Shown here one piece after another: positions 11,026 to 23,664 of a stretch of DNA of 64,000 nt (its first letter is position 1; each line of letters starts with the position of its first letter). This DNA is from Cryptomeria japonica (lineage: Eukaryota > Streptophyta > Pinopsida > Cupressales > Cupressaceae). The stretch is taken from NCBI RefSeq assembly GCF_030272615.1, contig NC_081405.1:155980454-156044453 (forward strand), in the 5' to 3' direction. The translations under genes and the position numbers were made by a program. The notes beneath the pieces are model-generated. The model worked only from the letters and a program-made list of their open reading frames with translations. It was not told the DNA's origin and made no database searches.

Positions 11026-12080
11026 TGTTGGTATTTTGGTATGGTTTTGTCATTGATGTCAACACCAACTAAATACACCTACTTTGGAGATCCAGCAACA
11101 TTCACTGGCAAATAGTAAACTGTGCAACAGTTACCAGTATATGATTAACCGGCAGGATATAATGTTCATCGGTACCTGCAATGACATGGAAGACACTTGG
11201 TAATGTCGAAGACATCATGTGGACACTTTATTTTGAAGTAATAATCATTGGTATATTCTTATTTGCATATTTGCTTTTACCGGCAAATAGGTCCAGGTTA
11301 TCTAGGGTTGCACCGGCAGGTTTATCTTTTCCAGATCAGCATGGCACGCTATGGAGCTGATTTATTATTGTTGTAAATGCAGTAAGCCGACATGTTCAAT
11401 TGGTTATTGCATTGGATATTGTATTGCTTGTAAAATGTTTTTATTGTAATATCTTGGAGAGTTGACCTACTAAAATTGGTCTTAGGGTATGATATAAATG
11501 TAAGATCTTATTTGTAAGATCAAGTGTGGAATGCGAAAAAGATTTAAGTAAAGGTATATGCGAGATAAAGCAGAGGCATACACGAAGACATCATTTGAAG
11601 GTGAAGTTAGGTTTTTGTAGAAGCATATCAGCATTACACCAGTACTGAATCCAGCATATGAAGATGCTATTTTGTGCAGTACATTCTTATTGGATTTAAC
11701 CATCCAACTATAGTCAGTGTGACTCCCATTTGTGATTGAGCAGTGAGCTCTAGGCTGTTGGCCTTTCTGCATGTGCAGACCCCTTTTGTACACTTACTAT
11801 CTGTAGTAGTATCATTTGATTGTGGGTAAGGTTTCCCACCATGGTTTTCCCCCTTACAGGGTTTCCACGTACAAAAATTGGTGTCATGTGTTGTGGATGA
11901 CTTTGTGCTTATGTTTCATGCATTAATTCTTACCGGTATAACAATTCATTGTTAACACTGTCCATCGACATACTTAACTATTTTACCGGTATTAAGCATT
12001 TAGTTGGTTAATAAGTTTTTCGTTTGAATTTATTAGACAACTGATTCACCCCCCCCTCTCAGTTGTCTCCGGGACCTACA
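11026..12080 (+). repeat. Solo copia-type LTR (unit 1)
   Basis: It starts TGTTGGTATTTTGG and ends GGACCTACA, 1055 bp, flanked by the 5 bp target duplication GTAAG at 11021-11025 and 12081-12085. It shares blocks with the copia B 3' LTR (GTGGGTA-GGTTTCCCA, GGGTTTCCACGT, GTTGTCA-type ends) and has a C-run box near 12048. No internal region exists, so it is a solo LTR left by LTR-LTR recombination. The related locus at about 25510 lacks it. A 103-codon frame on the minus strand (11482-11793) is not considered a gene. Confidence 0.92.
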
Positions 12081-12189
12081 GTAAGGATACAAGACATGAG
12101 CCCTAGTTGAAATATTTCTTGTTGATTATTGATGTTTAAGTCATCTAGACATTGTGTAGAGTTAAAAGATGAGATGAAATCTTCATTTT

Positions 12190-12362
12190 TAAAGTTGCAA
12201 TTATAATGACAATGAACAATGAACATATTATGGATGTGATGATGTGCCATCTTAATGAAAATGAGCTTCTATTTATCTTAATGACAATATAAACATCTAT
12301 TTATCTTACTGATAATGAACATAATGTAGATGTGATGATGTGCCATCTTCTTCGCATGCCAT
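12190..12362. repeat. Minisatellite, ~96 bp period (unit 1)
   Basis: The phrase ATGTGATGATGTGCCATCTT recurs with AATGAACATAATG and AACATCTATTTATCTTA segments between copies. About two units are present, one fewer than in unit 2. Confidence 0.75.
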
Positions 12363-12475
12363 CTCCATAATCCAAGATTATGTGACATCTTCTTCTTCAG
12401 TGCAATATGCACAATCAAAGATAATGCATCGTCTTCTTCACATGCCATTTCCCTTTGAAAAGATTTTCTTAGCGG

Positions 12476-14265
12476 TGCAGCCATAATCCGGTGAGTCCTC
12501 AAAGAGAACAAACCAGATTGTGCAGCAAGAGTAACACAATGGAAGCAACAACAACACATTGAAAAATAACAGAATTAGATTTCTGTATCACCTTATATTT
12601 ATCATAGATCATTTGGCAATCAATCGGTTACATGCATGCTAACAAGGCATAATACAACCGGAAACCAATCAGTTAGAGATAAGCCATAATACAATCCATC
12701 TGGATCTCTCAGGGACATCCGATTTATCAATCCCGTAGCTAGGAACTCATAAACCTCTCCTGCTTACAAAAGATCTCATATAAAATACTTATACCCTCCA
12801 GAACATATCCGGGTCGGCCAAAAAAGATTACATTTACCAAGATAGGGAAATGAAACGTGTAAATAGGTCGGTCCCAAGAATGAATGGAAATCCCTGCAGA
12901 AAAGAACAACCAAGGAGTGTGGATCAATAGGAAGGTTGGCCAAGGACTCAGGATCATCGAGCAAGACCCCAAATAGATCCACATGCCAAGAGATCGCTTC
13001 GCATGAGAAAAAATCAACAAATAGTCGTTAAGCCAAAAAATTGCTTCGGGAACCTAGAAAAGTCAAGCTGGAAGCAACATCTCATCGATAAAGAACCCAA
13101 AAGGACTATAAATGTAGAATTAAGCAGAAGAAAACGCCTGAAAACAAAAAATTGGATCTGCAATGAAAAGCAACCGGCTACCAGAAGAACACATAAACTA
13201 AAGCACTGAACTTGAATAGAACAAAACTGAAAGGAAATATTTTTGGTTGATGCAAGAGGGTGAACTCACAAAGCTAGTTCCCACTTTTTGGTACGTCCTG
13301 ATTTTTGCTAAATCGTACATTTTTTAGAAAATATAATGATTTAAGCTTTAAGAGGTCCCATTTTAAGTAATTAATTGAAGAGAGTTAAATTAAAGGCTTT
13401 TACTTCAAAATTTATTGGATAGAACCTCTCTACTTCTAAATCATACTTGCAATGGAGTCTCCTTTGCATCTATCAAATGCTAATAAAAAACCAATTTTAC
13501 ATTTACTTTTGGGGGGTCAAATTAATTCATTTAAAAGTTTTTTTTTTAGGTATTTAGTCCTTATTATAAGCTTTCCAAATAGTATAACTTTTAATATATT
13601 TTTATTTTATTTCTTATGAATGTAGGTTTTTCACTGAACATGAACTTCTTTGTTCAATGCATTCGGAAAAATAGTAAACTAATTCAAAAAAATTCTGAAA
13701 AATATCTATGCACTAGGTATTGGTATTTTCTTTCTAACAGAAAAAAGAAATTTGAATTTTGATATATATAGAACAAGTTATGTGTTCAAACATACACCTA
13801 TATCTAAATTATAATTAGTTGAACTTCAAAACTTAATAAAGTAAAAAATATTCAACATATCACTATCAAACCAACTGCATGCCCTGGGTACTGATGTTAC
13901 AAACCAAAATTTAAAAGAATTAAGTTTTTATCATTTATAGAAAAAACAATATGCGTTTAGGGATACGCATCACTCTTAAAAAATTATGTTTGTTGTAAAA
14001 AACTATTTTTTGAGGGAGATGGAAAAATCAATAAAATTTTATTCAAACAAATTTGAAAAAAATATATTTAGAATCTACAAACAAGATGCTAAAAATCACT
14101 AGTTTATATCATCTTCAAATTCTTAATGGTTTATAAGTTATAGGTGTCGGAAAGTGAAGGTTTTTTTCAAAATATTCATCTAAGTGCCAAAGTTGGTCAA
14201 AAAGTGGGAACCAGTATTGTGAATTCACCCAAGATTACTTAAAGATCAGGGGTGCTCCTGCATCA
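12476..14265 (-). repeat. Gypsy B left LTR with insertion (unit 1)
   Basis: It begins TGCAGCCATAATCCGG (12476) and ends GGTGCTCCTGCATCA (14265). Without the insertion at 13258-14230 it is about 817 bp. Its start matches the right LTR at 16326 and its end matches the gypsy A LTR end. A purine-rich stretch at 14266-14280 (minus strand CTACCTGGGGTGTC) is the candidate polypurine tract. Confidence 0.82.
13258..14230. mobile_element. MITE-like inverted-repeat element in LTR (unit 1)
   Basis: The ends are inverted repeats of at least 33 bp with a few mismatches: left GGGTGAACTCACAAAGC then GTTCCCACTTTTTGG, right CAAAAAGTGGGAACC then GTGAATTCACCC. The interior is AT-rich with no coding capacity. 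AAGA precedes (13254-13257) and follows (14231-14234) the element, a possible 4 bp target duplication. The superfamily is not assigned. Confidence 0.8.
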
Positions 14266-14304
14266 GACACCCCAGGTAGAAAGAGATGTTCCATGAGAGG
14301 CAAC

Positions 14305-16290
14305 TCATGAACATGGAAAAGGACTCGGGATATAGACTCCATGCTCATTTTTGATATAAATATCTTCTTTATCTGCAAATCTCTTTCTTAGCTCCTCCAG
14401 AACCTCAACCGGATTCTCTAACTCCTGACCCTCTTTATTTATTTTTTCCCGCTTCAGACCTGCACATTGTCTTTGACTAATGTCCCATTTCTTCTGTAAC
14501 TCTAGTTTATTACCACCACAAGACTTCATCGGGTCTGCCACCATAGCCTTGCTACCATCTGGTTTCTTCTTACCATCAGACTTATCTATCAGACCCTTAT
14601 GCAATTCTATGCCACCCTCTGGTATAACCTTAGCAACTGTTTTCTCCTTACTGCAACGTTTTTTAAGACATAGATTCCCCACTTCCTTCTCTTTCCCCTT
14701 CGATGAAGCCAATGTGAACTTCTGCCCATCCTTCTCAATAGTGACCAGGTTTCTTCTACAGTCGTAGATAGCTCCTCTATCAAACTGCCAAGGTCTTCCC
14801 AACAAGACATGACAAGCAGTCATAGATACAACATCACACAAGAACTCATGCCTAAAATGTCCAATTTTAAAACTCACCAAACACTACTCCTTTACTTCTA
14901 ACTTTTGATCATCTTGTAACCAATTTACCTTGTAAGGACAAGGGTGCTTAAGCCTCTTCAATCCAAGCTTCACTACCATCTCCTCAGACACCAAATTATC
15001 AGTAGTCCCACTATCCACAATAGCCTTGCAACAGTTTCCACTTGATTTGCACACAGTCCGAAAAAGACTCCTTCTCTGAGTAGGTCTGGTAACTTCATTG
15101 CTCTGCCCATCATCTCTTCTCAACATAAGGGATTCTCCTTGCTTTGATGCACATTCAGTTCCGGTAACTTTAGCTTCCTGATCCTCATTTGCCACACAAA
15201 TTCTTGCCATTCCCTACTTACATTCATAAAATCTATGTCTGGTTTCTCCATACTTGAAACATCTTCCCGGAAATTCTTTGCTGCTATTTCCACTCCCTTT
15301 CCTCTGTGTTTTTTGATCCGGTTCTTTATTCCACTTAGGTTTTGATTCTTCTTTAGCATTCTGCTTCTCTATACTCATCTACCCCTTGAATCTCTCCTTC
15401 TCTGTAGGGTTATTCTGCTATCTTCTTCTCACCTTCTCCTTAGTCTTCAAAGTATACTAGTAAGCTTCCTCAACTGTGGAAATATTCAACATACTCATTT
15501 CATCTTGAATGTTAAATGCAAGTCCATTTATTTACCTTGCCACGTTTTCTCTATCCATCTCTCTTTGTCCAGATCAGATCATTACTTTGTAGAACTCCTC
15601 AGTATACTCTTTCACAATCATGTTTCTCTTCTTCAAGTTCTGCAAATTCTTGAACAACTCCAAATCATAGTCTCCCAGAATGAACTTAGCCTTCAATCTC
15701 ACTACCATTTGTCTCCATTGGGTGATATTCATTTCACCATTCTCCACTCTATCTCTCTATAACTCTTTCCACCATAAGGCAACATGCCCTTTCAATTTAG
15801 TTTGTGCCAACCTGACCCTCTACAGATCCTTAACATACTCAAATTCAAAGTAGTCATGCAACTCTCTGATCCAATCAATCAAGTCCTCCGGATTCAGCAT
15901 CCTGAAAATTTTTGAAACCTCAACTTTATGTATTTTACTTTCTTGTTCCACTGCTCTTAGAAATATTTCTTCTCTTCTATCTTCCGGTCCTTCAGCCTCT
16001 TCCACCCCAAGCTCTTCTCCAACTTTTTCCTATTCATCCTTAGACTCCGGATTCCTCCGTAAGCTAGCCAATGCTTTCCAGATCTCGTTCGTCATCTCAT
16101 TCTTGAAATCCTCCATCAGCTGCTCTACCCTCTAGGGGTTCATTGTTCTAGGTGACATCTCCTCCCTTTCTCCAGTGAACTGCCTCAATTCGACGATCTG
16201 ACTGCCGATTTCAATTGCCTCACACTCAACAATCTATTGAACACACTCGTAGCCTACCTCCACTTGACGATCTATTCACCCAAAGGAATG
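14305..16290 (-). pseudogene. Gypsy B gag-protease remnant (unit 1)
   Basis: Reading the minus strand: a gag piece at 15820-16005 (NPEDLIDWIRELHDYFEFEY), further gag with stops, a CCHC-like knuckle near 15215-15280, then a protease (14884-15210) with an intact active site AIVDSGTTDNLVSEEMV. After an in-frame TAG at 14881-14883 the same frame continues (14305-14880) through ACHVLLGRPWQFDRGAIYD into a lysine-rich spacer of the pre-RT region. It ends 40 bp from the LTR, so the polymerase domains were deleted. In the family, Gag builds the particle and the protease matures it; here both are interrupted. Confidence 0.85.
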
Positions 16291-16305
16291 CCTCAAGGTT
16301 CACAA

Positions 16306-16320
16306 CTAGCTCTGATACCA
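16306..16320 (-). other. Gypsy B primer-binding site (unit 1)
   Basis: The minus strand reads TGGTATCAGAGCTAG, matching the start of the initiator-Met tRNA complement, five bases from the LTR edge at 16326. Confidence 0.88.
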
Positions 16321-16325
16321 CTTGG

Positions 16326-17059
16326 TGTAGCCATAATTCGGTGAGTCCTCAAAGAGAACAAACCAGATCATGCAACAAGAGTAACATAATGGAAGCAAGG
16401 ACAACACATTGAAAAATAATAGAATCAGATTTCTGCATCACCATAAATTCATCATAGATCATATGGCAATCAACCGATTACATGCAGGCTAACAAGCCAG
16501 ATTAAAACCGGCAACCAACCGGTTATAGGCAAGCCAGGATACAATCCATCTGGATCTTTGAGGGACCTCCGAATTATCAATCATATAACTAGGAACTCAT
16601 AAACGTCTCCTGCCTACAAAAGATCTCATATTGTTATACTCTCCAAAACATATTTGGGTTGGCCACAAAAGATTACATTTACCAAGACAGGAAAATGAAA
16701 TGTGTAAATAGGTCGGTCCTAAGAATGAAAGGAAATCCCTCTGAAAAATAACAACCAAGGAGCACAAATCAATAGGAAGGTCAGCCAAGGACTCAGGATC
16801 ATCGAGCAAGACCCCAAATAGATCCACACACCAAGAGATCACTTTGCACGAGAAGAAATCAACAAATAGTCATTAAGCCCAAAAAGTGCTACGGGAACCT
16901 AAAAATGTCAAACCAGAAGCAACATCTCATCAGTAAAGAACCCAAAAGGTTTGAAAATCTATAAGTAAGTAGAAGAGCATGCGTGGAAACCGAAAATCTG
17001 ATCCGCAATGAAAAGCAACCAACTACTGGAAGAAAACAAACACAAAAACACCGAACTTG
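16326..17059 (-). repeat. Gypsy B right LTR, end missing (unit 1)
   Basis: It starts TGTAGCCATAATTCGG and follows the left LTR until about GAACTTG near 17059. The last ~80 bp expected from the left LTR are replaced by unrelated sequence (17060-17194) that continues to the duplication junction. Confidence 0.75.
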
Positions 17060-17194
17060 TAAAGGCAAGCAAATTCAAACAAACCCTAGCTATGGTCATA
17101 CTAAGTCTATCAATGGTAAGAGAAAAATGGTTTTTATGTCTTCTTAGAACAACCTTACAATTTCCCTCCCCTTTCCTATTGACCTATCTGACAG

Positions 17195-18258
17195 TTGATT
17201 AATATTAAAAATATAATATATCCCCTAACATTTTTTTGCTCTTGTATGATGTACAAGGAATTGTAGGAGACAAAAAAATATTATATGAAATATAAATATA
17301 ACCTACGAATGGAATCACATAAATCATGCTAAGTGATAGATGTAATTGAATGCATCATTTTTTTAATGCCCTAAAAGAATTATGGGCACAACACAATATA
17401 CAATACCATCCACAAGTAACTTAAATAACTTAGAATTTTTTTATAAGTTTCATAACAAAGACTTATGCTAACAATAATTTATTGCACCAGTTAACTAGTA
17501 ACCTAGTTTAAAAGACCAATTTAAAAATAATCACTTATTGTCTCTTTCAGTTAACAAGAATAATATATCCTTTCCTACCTTAGTTCTCCTTGCATCACCT
17601 CGTAAGATTTTTTTCATGCCCATCTCTAATAAATTGTACCTACAAGATGTATGTGCAACTAGATGCACATCATAAGATCATATCAATAGTTAAATATGAA
17701 ATTATCAAGTCACGTCCTAACCCTACTATAGATAGAGTAGTTTGTTCAATACCTCATAACTAGATTTATAAAGGTAAGCATAAAATTCACAACATCAAGA
17801 CAACATAATTAAATTCAAAGTTTTTTTAAAAAAAGATAACATTTAAGAACTTGACATATGTTTTGGGGTTCATCCATGATGGCATTGACTATGTAAGAAT
17901 ATTAGAGGCTTCATAGTTCAACTATTTGACCTTCATAGTTCAACTTTTGAAAAATATTTTTGATCTAGAAGGAAAAGAAAATAATGGGTATTTCTTGAAT
18001 CATCTAATTATGACATAGAATGATTGACAAAAGCCAACACTTTAATTAAAATAGCATTTATAACTATGCCAAGAAAATCACAAAGAATCAAGCACCATGA
18101 ATATGAATTTTGAGCTAAGGATATGTGCAAAAGGCCAAATAGTTAACATAACCACAGGGATTAACACATAAAGGAATCATAAAAGGTCATACTGCAATAT
18201 CTCAAATTGGTAGTCTTGCCTTGAAAAAGATAAATGAGCAAAAAGAAAGGATGGTAAG
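17195..18258. other. AT-rich non-coding segment (unit 2)
   Basis: This is the copy of 9961-11025 with few differences (for example a CATGTC/CACATC change near 17666). No gene was seen. Confidence 0.6.
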
Positions 18259-19314
18259 TGTTGGTATTTTGGTATGGTTTTGTCATTGATGTCAACACCT
18301 ACTAAATACACCTACTTTGGAGATCCAGCAACATTCACCGACAAATAGTAAACCGTGCAACAGTTACCAGTATATGATTAACCAGTAGGATATAATGTTC
18401 ACCGGTACTTGCAATGACATGGAAGACACTTAGTAATGTTGAAGACATCATGTGGACACTTTATTTTGAAGTAATAATCATTGGTATATTCTTATTTGCA
18501 TATTTGCTTTTACGGGCAAATAGGTCCAGGTTATCTAGGGTTACACCAGCAGGTTTATCTTTTCCAGATCAACATGGCATGCTATGGAGATGATTTATTA
18601 TTGTTGTAAATGCAGTAAGCCGACATGTTCAATCGGTTATTGCATCGGATATTGTATTGTTTGTAAAATGTTTTTATTGTAATATCTTGGAGAGCTGACC
18701 TACTAAAATTGGTCTTAGGGTATGATATAAATGTAAGATCTTATTTGTAAGATCAAGTGTGGAATGCAAAAAAGATTTAAGTAAAGGTATATGCGAGATA
18801 AAGCAGAGGCATACACGAAGACATCATTTGAAGGTGAAGTTAGGTTTTTGTAGAAGCATATCAGCATTACACCAATACTGAATCCAGCATATGAAGATGC
18901 TATTTTGTGCAGTACATTCTTATTGGATTTAACCATCCAACTATAGTCAGTGTGACTCCCATTTGTGATTGAGCAGTGAGCGCTAGGTTGTTGGCCTTTT
19001 TGCATGTGCAGACCCCTTTTGTACACTTACTATCTGCAGTAGTATCATTTGATTGTGGGTAAGGTTTCCCACTGTGGTTTTTCCCCTTATAGGGTTTCCA
19101 CGTACAAATATTGGTGTCATGTGTTGTGGATGACTTTGTGCTTATGTTTCATGCATTAATTCTTACCGGTATAGCAATTTACTATTAAGACTGTCTATCG
19201 ACATACTTAACTATTTTACCAGTATTAAGCATTTAGTTGGTTAATAAGTTTTTCGTTTGAATTTATTAGACAACTGATTCACCCCCCCCCTCTCAGTTGT
19301 CTCTAGGACCTACA
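18259..19314 (+). repeat. Solo copia-type LTR (unit 2)
   Basis: This is the duplicate of 11026-12080: TGTTGGTATT to GACCTACA, 1056 bp, with the same GTAAG target duplication at 18254-18258 and 19315-19319. Confidence 0.92.
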
Positions 19315-19440
19315 GTAAGGATACAAGACATGAGCCCTAGTTGAAATATTTCTTGTTGATTATTGATGTTTAAGTCATCTAGACATTGTGTAGAGTTAAA
19401 AGATGAGTTGAAATCTTCATTTTTAAATTTGCAATTATAA

Positions 19441-19672
19441 TGACAATGAACATATTGTGGATGTGATGATGTGCCATCTTAATGAAAACGAGCTTCTGTT
19501 TATCTTAATGACAATATAAACATCTATTTATCTTACTGATAATGAACATAATGTGGATGTGATGATGTGCCATCTTAATGAAAATGAGCTTCTATTTATC
19601 TTAATGACAATATAAACATCTATTTATCTTACTGATAATGAACATAATGTGGATGTGATGATGTGCCATCTT
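19441..19672. repeat. Minisatellite, ~96 bp period (unit 2, expanded)
   Basis: This is the same array as 12190-12362 with one extra 96 bp unit (repeats begin at 19481 and 19577). It accounts for most of the length difference between the two duplicated segments. Confidence 0.8.
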
Positions 19673-19798
19673 CTTCGCATGCCATCTCCATAATCCAAGA
19701 TTATGTGACATCTTCTTCTTCAGTCCAATATGCACAATCAAAGATAATGCATCGTCTTCTTCACATGCCATTTCCCTTTGAAAAGATTTTCTTAGTGG

Positions 19799-21604
19799 TG
19801 CAGCCATAATCCAGTGAGTCCTCAAAGAGAACAAACCAGATCATGCAGCAAGAGTAACACAATGGAAGCAACAACAACACATTGAAAAATAACAGAATTA
19901 GATTTCTGTATCACCTTATATTTATCATAGATCATCTGGCAATCAATCGGTTACATGCATGCTAAAAAGGCAAAATACAACCAAAAACCAACCGGTTACA
20001 GATAAGCCAGAATACAATCCATTTGGATCTCTTAGGGACCTCCGATTTATCAATCCCATAACTAGGAACTCATAAACCTCTCCTGCTTACAAAAGATCTC
20101 ATATAAAATACTTATACCCTCCAGAACATATCCGGGTCGGCCATAAAAGATTAAATTTACCAAGATAGGAAAATTAAATGTGTAAATAGGTCGGTCCCAA
20201 GAATGAATGGAAATCCCTACAGAAAAGAACAACCAAGGAGTGTGGATCAATAGGAAGGTTGGCCAAGGACTTAGGATCATTGAGCAAGACCCCAAATAGA
20301 TCCACATGCCAAGAGATCGCTCCGCATGAGAAAAAATCAACAAATAGTCGTTTAGCCAAAAAATTGCTGCGGGAACCTAGAAAAGTCAAGCCCGAAGCAA
20401 CATCTCATCGATAAAGAACCCAAAAGGACTAAAAATGTAGAATTAAGCAGAAGAACACGCGTGAAAACACAAAATTTGATCCGCAATGAAAAGCAACCAG
20501 CTACCAGAAGAACACATAAACTAAAACACTGAACTTGAATAGAACAAAACTGAAAGGAAATATTTTTGGTTGATGCAAGAGGGTGAACTCACAAAGCTGG
20601 TTCCCACTTTTTGGTACGTCCTGATTTTTGCTAAAATCGTACATTTTTTAGAAAATATAATGATTTAAGCTTTAAGAGGTCCCATTTTAAGTAATTAATT
20701 GAAGAGAGTTAAATTAAAGGCTCTTAGATCAAAATTTATTGGATAGAACCTCTCTAATTCTAAATCATACTTGCAATGGAGTCTCCTTTGCATCTATCAA
20801 ATGCTAATAAAAAACCAATTTTACATTAACTTTTGGAGGGTCAAACTAATTCATTTAAAAGTTTTTTTTAAGGTATTTAGTCCTTATTATAAGCTTTCCA
20901 AATAGTATAACTTTTAATATATTTAATTTCATTAATATATTTTTATTTTATTTCTTATGAATGTAGGTTTTTCATCGAACATGAACTTCTTTGTTCAATG
21001 CATTGGGAAAAATAGTAAACTAATTCAAAAAAATTCTGAAAAATATCTATGCACTAGGTATTGGTATTTTCTTTCTAACAAAAAAAAGAAAATTGAATTT
21101 TGATATATACAGGGCAAGTTATGTCTTCAAACATACACCTATATCTAAATTATAATTAGTCAAACTTCAAAACTTAATTAAGTAAAAATATTCAACATAT
21201 CACTATCAAACCAACTGCATGCCCTGGGTATTGATGTTACAAACCAAAATTCAAAAGAATTAAGTTTTTATCATTTATAGAAAAAACAATATGCATTTTG
21301 GGATACACATCACTCTTAAAAAATTATGTTTGCTGTAAAAAACTATTTTTTGAGGGAGATGGAAAAATCAATAAAATTTTATTCAAACAAATTTGAAAAA
21401 AATATATTTAGAATCTACAAACAAGATGCTAAAAATCACTAGTTTATATCATCTTCAAATTCTTAATGGTTTAAAAGATATAGGTGTCGGAAAGTGAAGG
21501 TTTTTTTCAAAATATTCATCTAAGTGCCAAAGTTGGTCAAAAAGTGGGAACCAATATTGTGAATTCACCCAAGATTACTTAAAGTTAGGGATGCTCTTGC
21601 ATCA
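19799..21604 (-). repeat. Gypsy B left LTR with insertion (unit 2)
   Basis: From TGCAGCCATAATCCAG to GATGCTCTTGCATCA. It contains the MITE-like element 20581-21570. Confidence 0.82.
20581..21570. mobile_element. MITE-like inverted-repeat element in LTR (unit 2)
   Basis: Duplicate of 13258-14230, at the same position in the LTR and with the same AAGA flanks. It is 17 bp longer, mainly because of an additional ATTTAATTTCATTAATAT-type stretch near 20920-20940. Confidence 0.8.
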
Positions 21605-21643
21605 GACACCCTAGGTAGAAAGAGATGTTCCATGAGAGGCAAC

Positions 21644-23640
21644 TCATGAACATGGAAAAGGACTCGGGATATAGACTCCATGCTCATTTCTGATATAAAT
21701 ATCTTCTTTATCTGCAAATCTCTTTCTTAGCTCCTCCAGAACCTCAACCGGATTCTCTAACTCCTGACCCTCTTTATTTATTTTTTCCCGCTTCAGACTT
21801 GCACATTGTCTTTGACTAATGTCCCCTTTCTTCTGTAACTCTAGTTTATTACCACCACAAGACTTCATCGGGTCTACCACCATAGCCTTGCTACCATCTG
21901 GTTTCTTCTTACCATCAGACTTATCCATCAGACCCTTCGGCAATTCTATGCCACCCTCTGGTATAACCTTAGCAACTGTTTTATCCTTACTGCAACATTT
22001 TTTAAGACATAGATTCCCCACTTCCTTCTCTTTCCCCTTCGATGAAGCCAATGTGAACTTCTGCCCATCCTTCTCAATAGTGACCAGGTTTCTTCTACAG
22101 TCGTAGATAGCTCCTCTATCAAACTGCCAAGGTCTTCCCAACAAGACATGACAAGCAGTCATAGATACAACATCACACAAGAACTCATGCCTAAAATGTC
22201 CAATTTTAAAACTCACCAAACACTACTCCTTTACTTCTAACTTTTGATCATCTTGTAACCAATTTACCTTGTAAGGACAAGGGTGCTTAAGCCTCTTCAA
22301 TCCAAGCTTCACTACCATCTCCTCAGACACCAAATTATCAGTAGTCCCACTATCCACAATAGCCTTGCAACAGTTTCCACTTGATTTGCACACAGTCCGA
22401 AAAAGACTCCTTCTCTGAGTAGGTCTGGTAACTTCATTGCTCTGCCCATCATCTCTTCTGAAGATAAGGGATTCTCCTTGCTTTGATGCACATTCAGTTC
22501 CGATAACTTTAGCTTCCTGATCCTCATTTGCCACACAAATTCTTGCCATTCCCTACTTACATTCATAAAATCTATGTCTGGTTTCTCCATACTTGAAACA
22601 TCTTCCTGGAAATTCTTTGCTGCTATTTCCACTCCCTTTCCTCTGTGTTTTCCGATCCAGTTCTTTATTCCACTTAGGTTTTGATTCTTCTTCAGCATTT
22701 TGCTTCTCTATACTGATCTACCCCTTGAATCTCTCCTTCTCTGTAGGGTTATTCTACTATCTTCTTCTCACCTTCTCCTTAGTCTTCAAAGTATACTAGT
22801 AAGCTTCCTCAACTGTGGAAATATTCAACATACTCATTTCATCCTGAATGTTAAATGCAAGTCCATTTATGTACCTTGCCATGTTTTCTCTATCCAACTC
22901 TCTATGTCCAGATCAGATCATTACTTTGTAGAACTCCTCAGTATACTCTTTCACAATCATGTTTCTCTGCTTCAAGTTCTGCAAATTCTTGAACAACTCC
23001 AAATCATAGTCTCCCAGAATGAATTTAGCCTTCAATCTCACTACCATTTGTCTCCATTGGGTGATATTCATTTCACCATTCTCCACTCTATCTCTCTATA
23101 ACTCTTTCCACCATAAGGCAACATGCCCTTTCAATTTAGTTTGTGCCAACCTAACCCTCTACAGATCCTTAACAACCTCAAATTCAAAGTAGTCATGCAA
23201 CTCTCCGATCTAATCAATCAAGTCCTCCAGATTCAGCATCCCGAAATTTTTTGAAACCTCAACTTTATGTATTTTACTTGCTTGTTCCACTGCTCTTAGA
23301 AATATTTCTTCTCTTCTATCTTCTGGTCCTTCAGCCTCTTCCGCCTCAAGCTCTTCTCCAACTTCTTCCTATTCATCCTTAGACTCTGGATTCCTCCGTA
23401 AGCTAGCCAATGCTTTCCAGATCTCGTTCCTCATCTCATTCTTGAAATCCTCCATCACCTACTCTACCCTCTGGGGGTTCATTGTTCTAGGTGACATCTA
23501 CTCCCTTTCTCCAGTGAACTACCTCAACTCGACGATCTGACTACCGATTTCAATTGCCTCACACTCGGAAATCTATTGAACACACTCGTAGCCTACCTCC
23601 ACTCGATGATCTATTCACCCAAAGGAATGCCTCAAGGTTC
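21644..23640 (-). pseudogene. Gypsy B gag-protease remnant (unit 2)
   Basis: Copy of the unit 1 remnant. The protease region at 22223-22549 keeps AIVDSGTTDNLVSEEMV. The shared TAG at 22220-22222 separates it from the LGRPWQFDR part (21644-22219). Gag fragments lie upstream with stops. The shared TAG shows the lesion predates the tandem duplication. A few residues differ from unit 1 (for example KKCCSKDK for KKRCSKEK). Confidence 0.85.
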
Positions 23641-23644
23641 ACAA

Positions 23645-23659
23645 CTAGCTCTGATACCA
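23645..23659 (-). other. Gypsy B primer-binding site (unit 2)
   Basis: The minus strand reads TGGTATCAGAGCTAG, as in unit 1. Confidence 0.88.
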
Positions 23660-23664
23660 CTTGG

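Larger units (their letters stand above)
12476..17059 (-). mobile_element. Gypsy B derivative without polymerase (unit 1)
   Basis: Two related LTRs (12476-14265, which contains a MITE-like insertion, and 16326 to about 17059) flank only 2.06 kb of internal DNA. Reading the minus strand, the internal DNA has a primer-binding site, gag and protease, then a spacer that runs straight into a purine tract and the 3' LTR. RT, RNase H and integrase are absent. The right LTR stops matching the left one near 17059 and no target duplication was found, so one end was rearranged. Confidence 0.85.
9961..17194. repeat. Tandem segmental duplication, unit 1
   Basis: The segment starts at TTGATTAATATTAAAAATAT (9961) and is followed immediately by a second copy starting with the same bases at 17195. 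Order inside: AT-rich DNA, solo copia LTR, minisatellite, gypsy B derivative with a MITE-like insertion. The end of the unit reads CTATCTGACAG at both 17194 and 24533. Confidence 0.93.

Noticed and set aside
11482-11793. 103-codon minus-strand frame in the solo LTRs (also 18715-19026)
   Set aside because: Present in both copies only because the segment is duplicated; LTR sequence without a known product.
12739-13020. 93-codon frames on the minus strand in the gypsy B LTR (also at 20062-20343)
   Set aside because: They lie within LTR sequence, overlap other frames and have no recognised domain.
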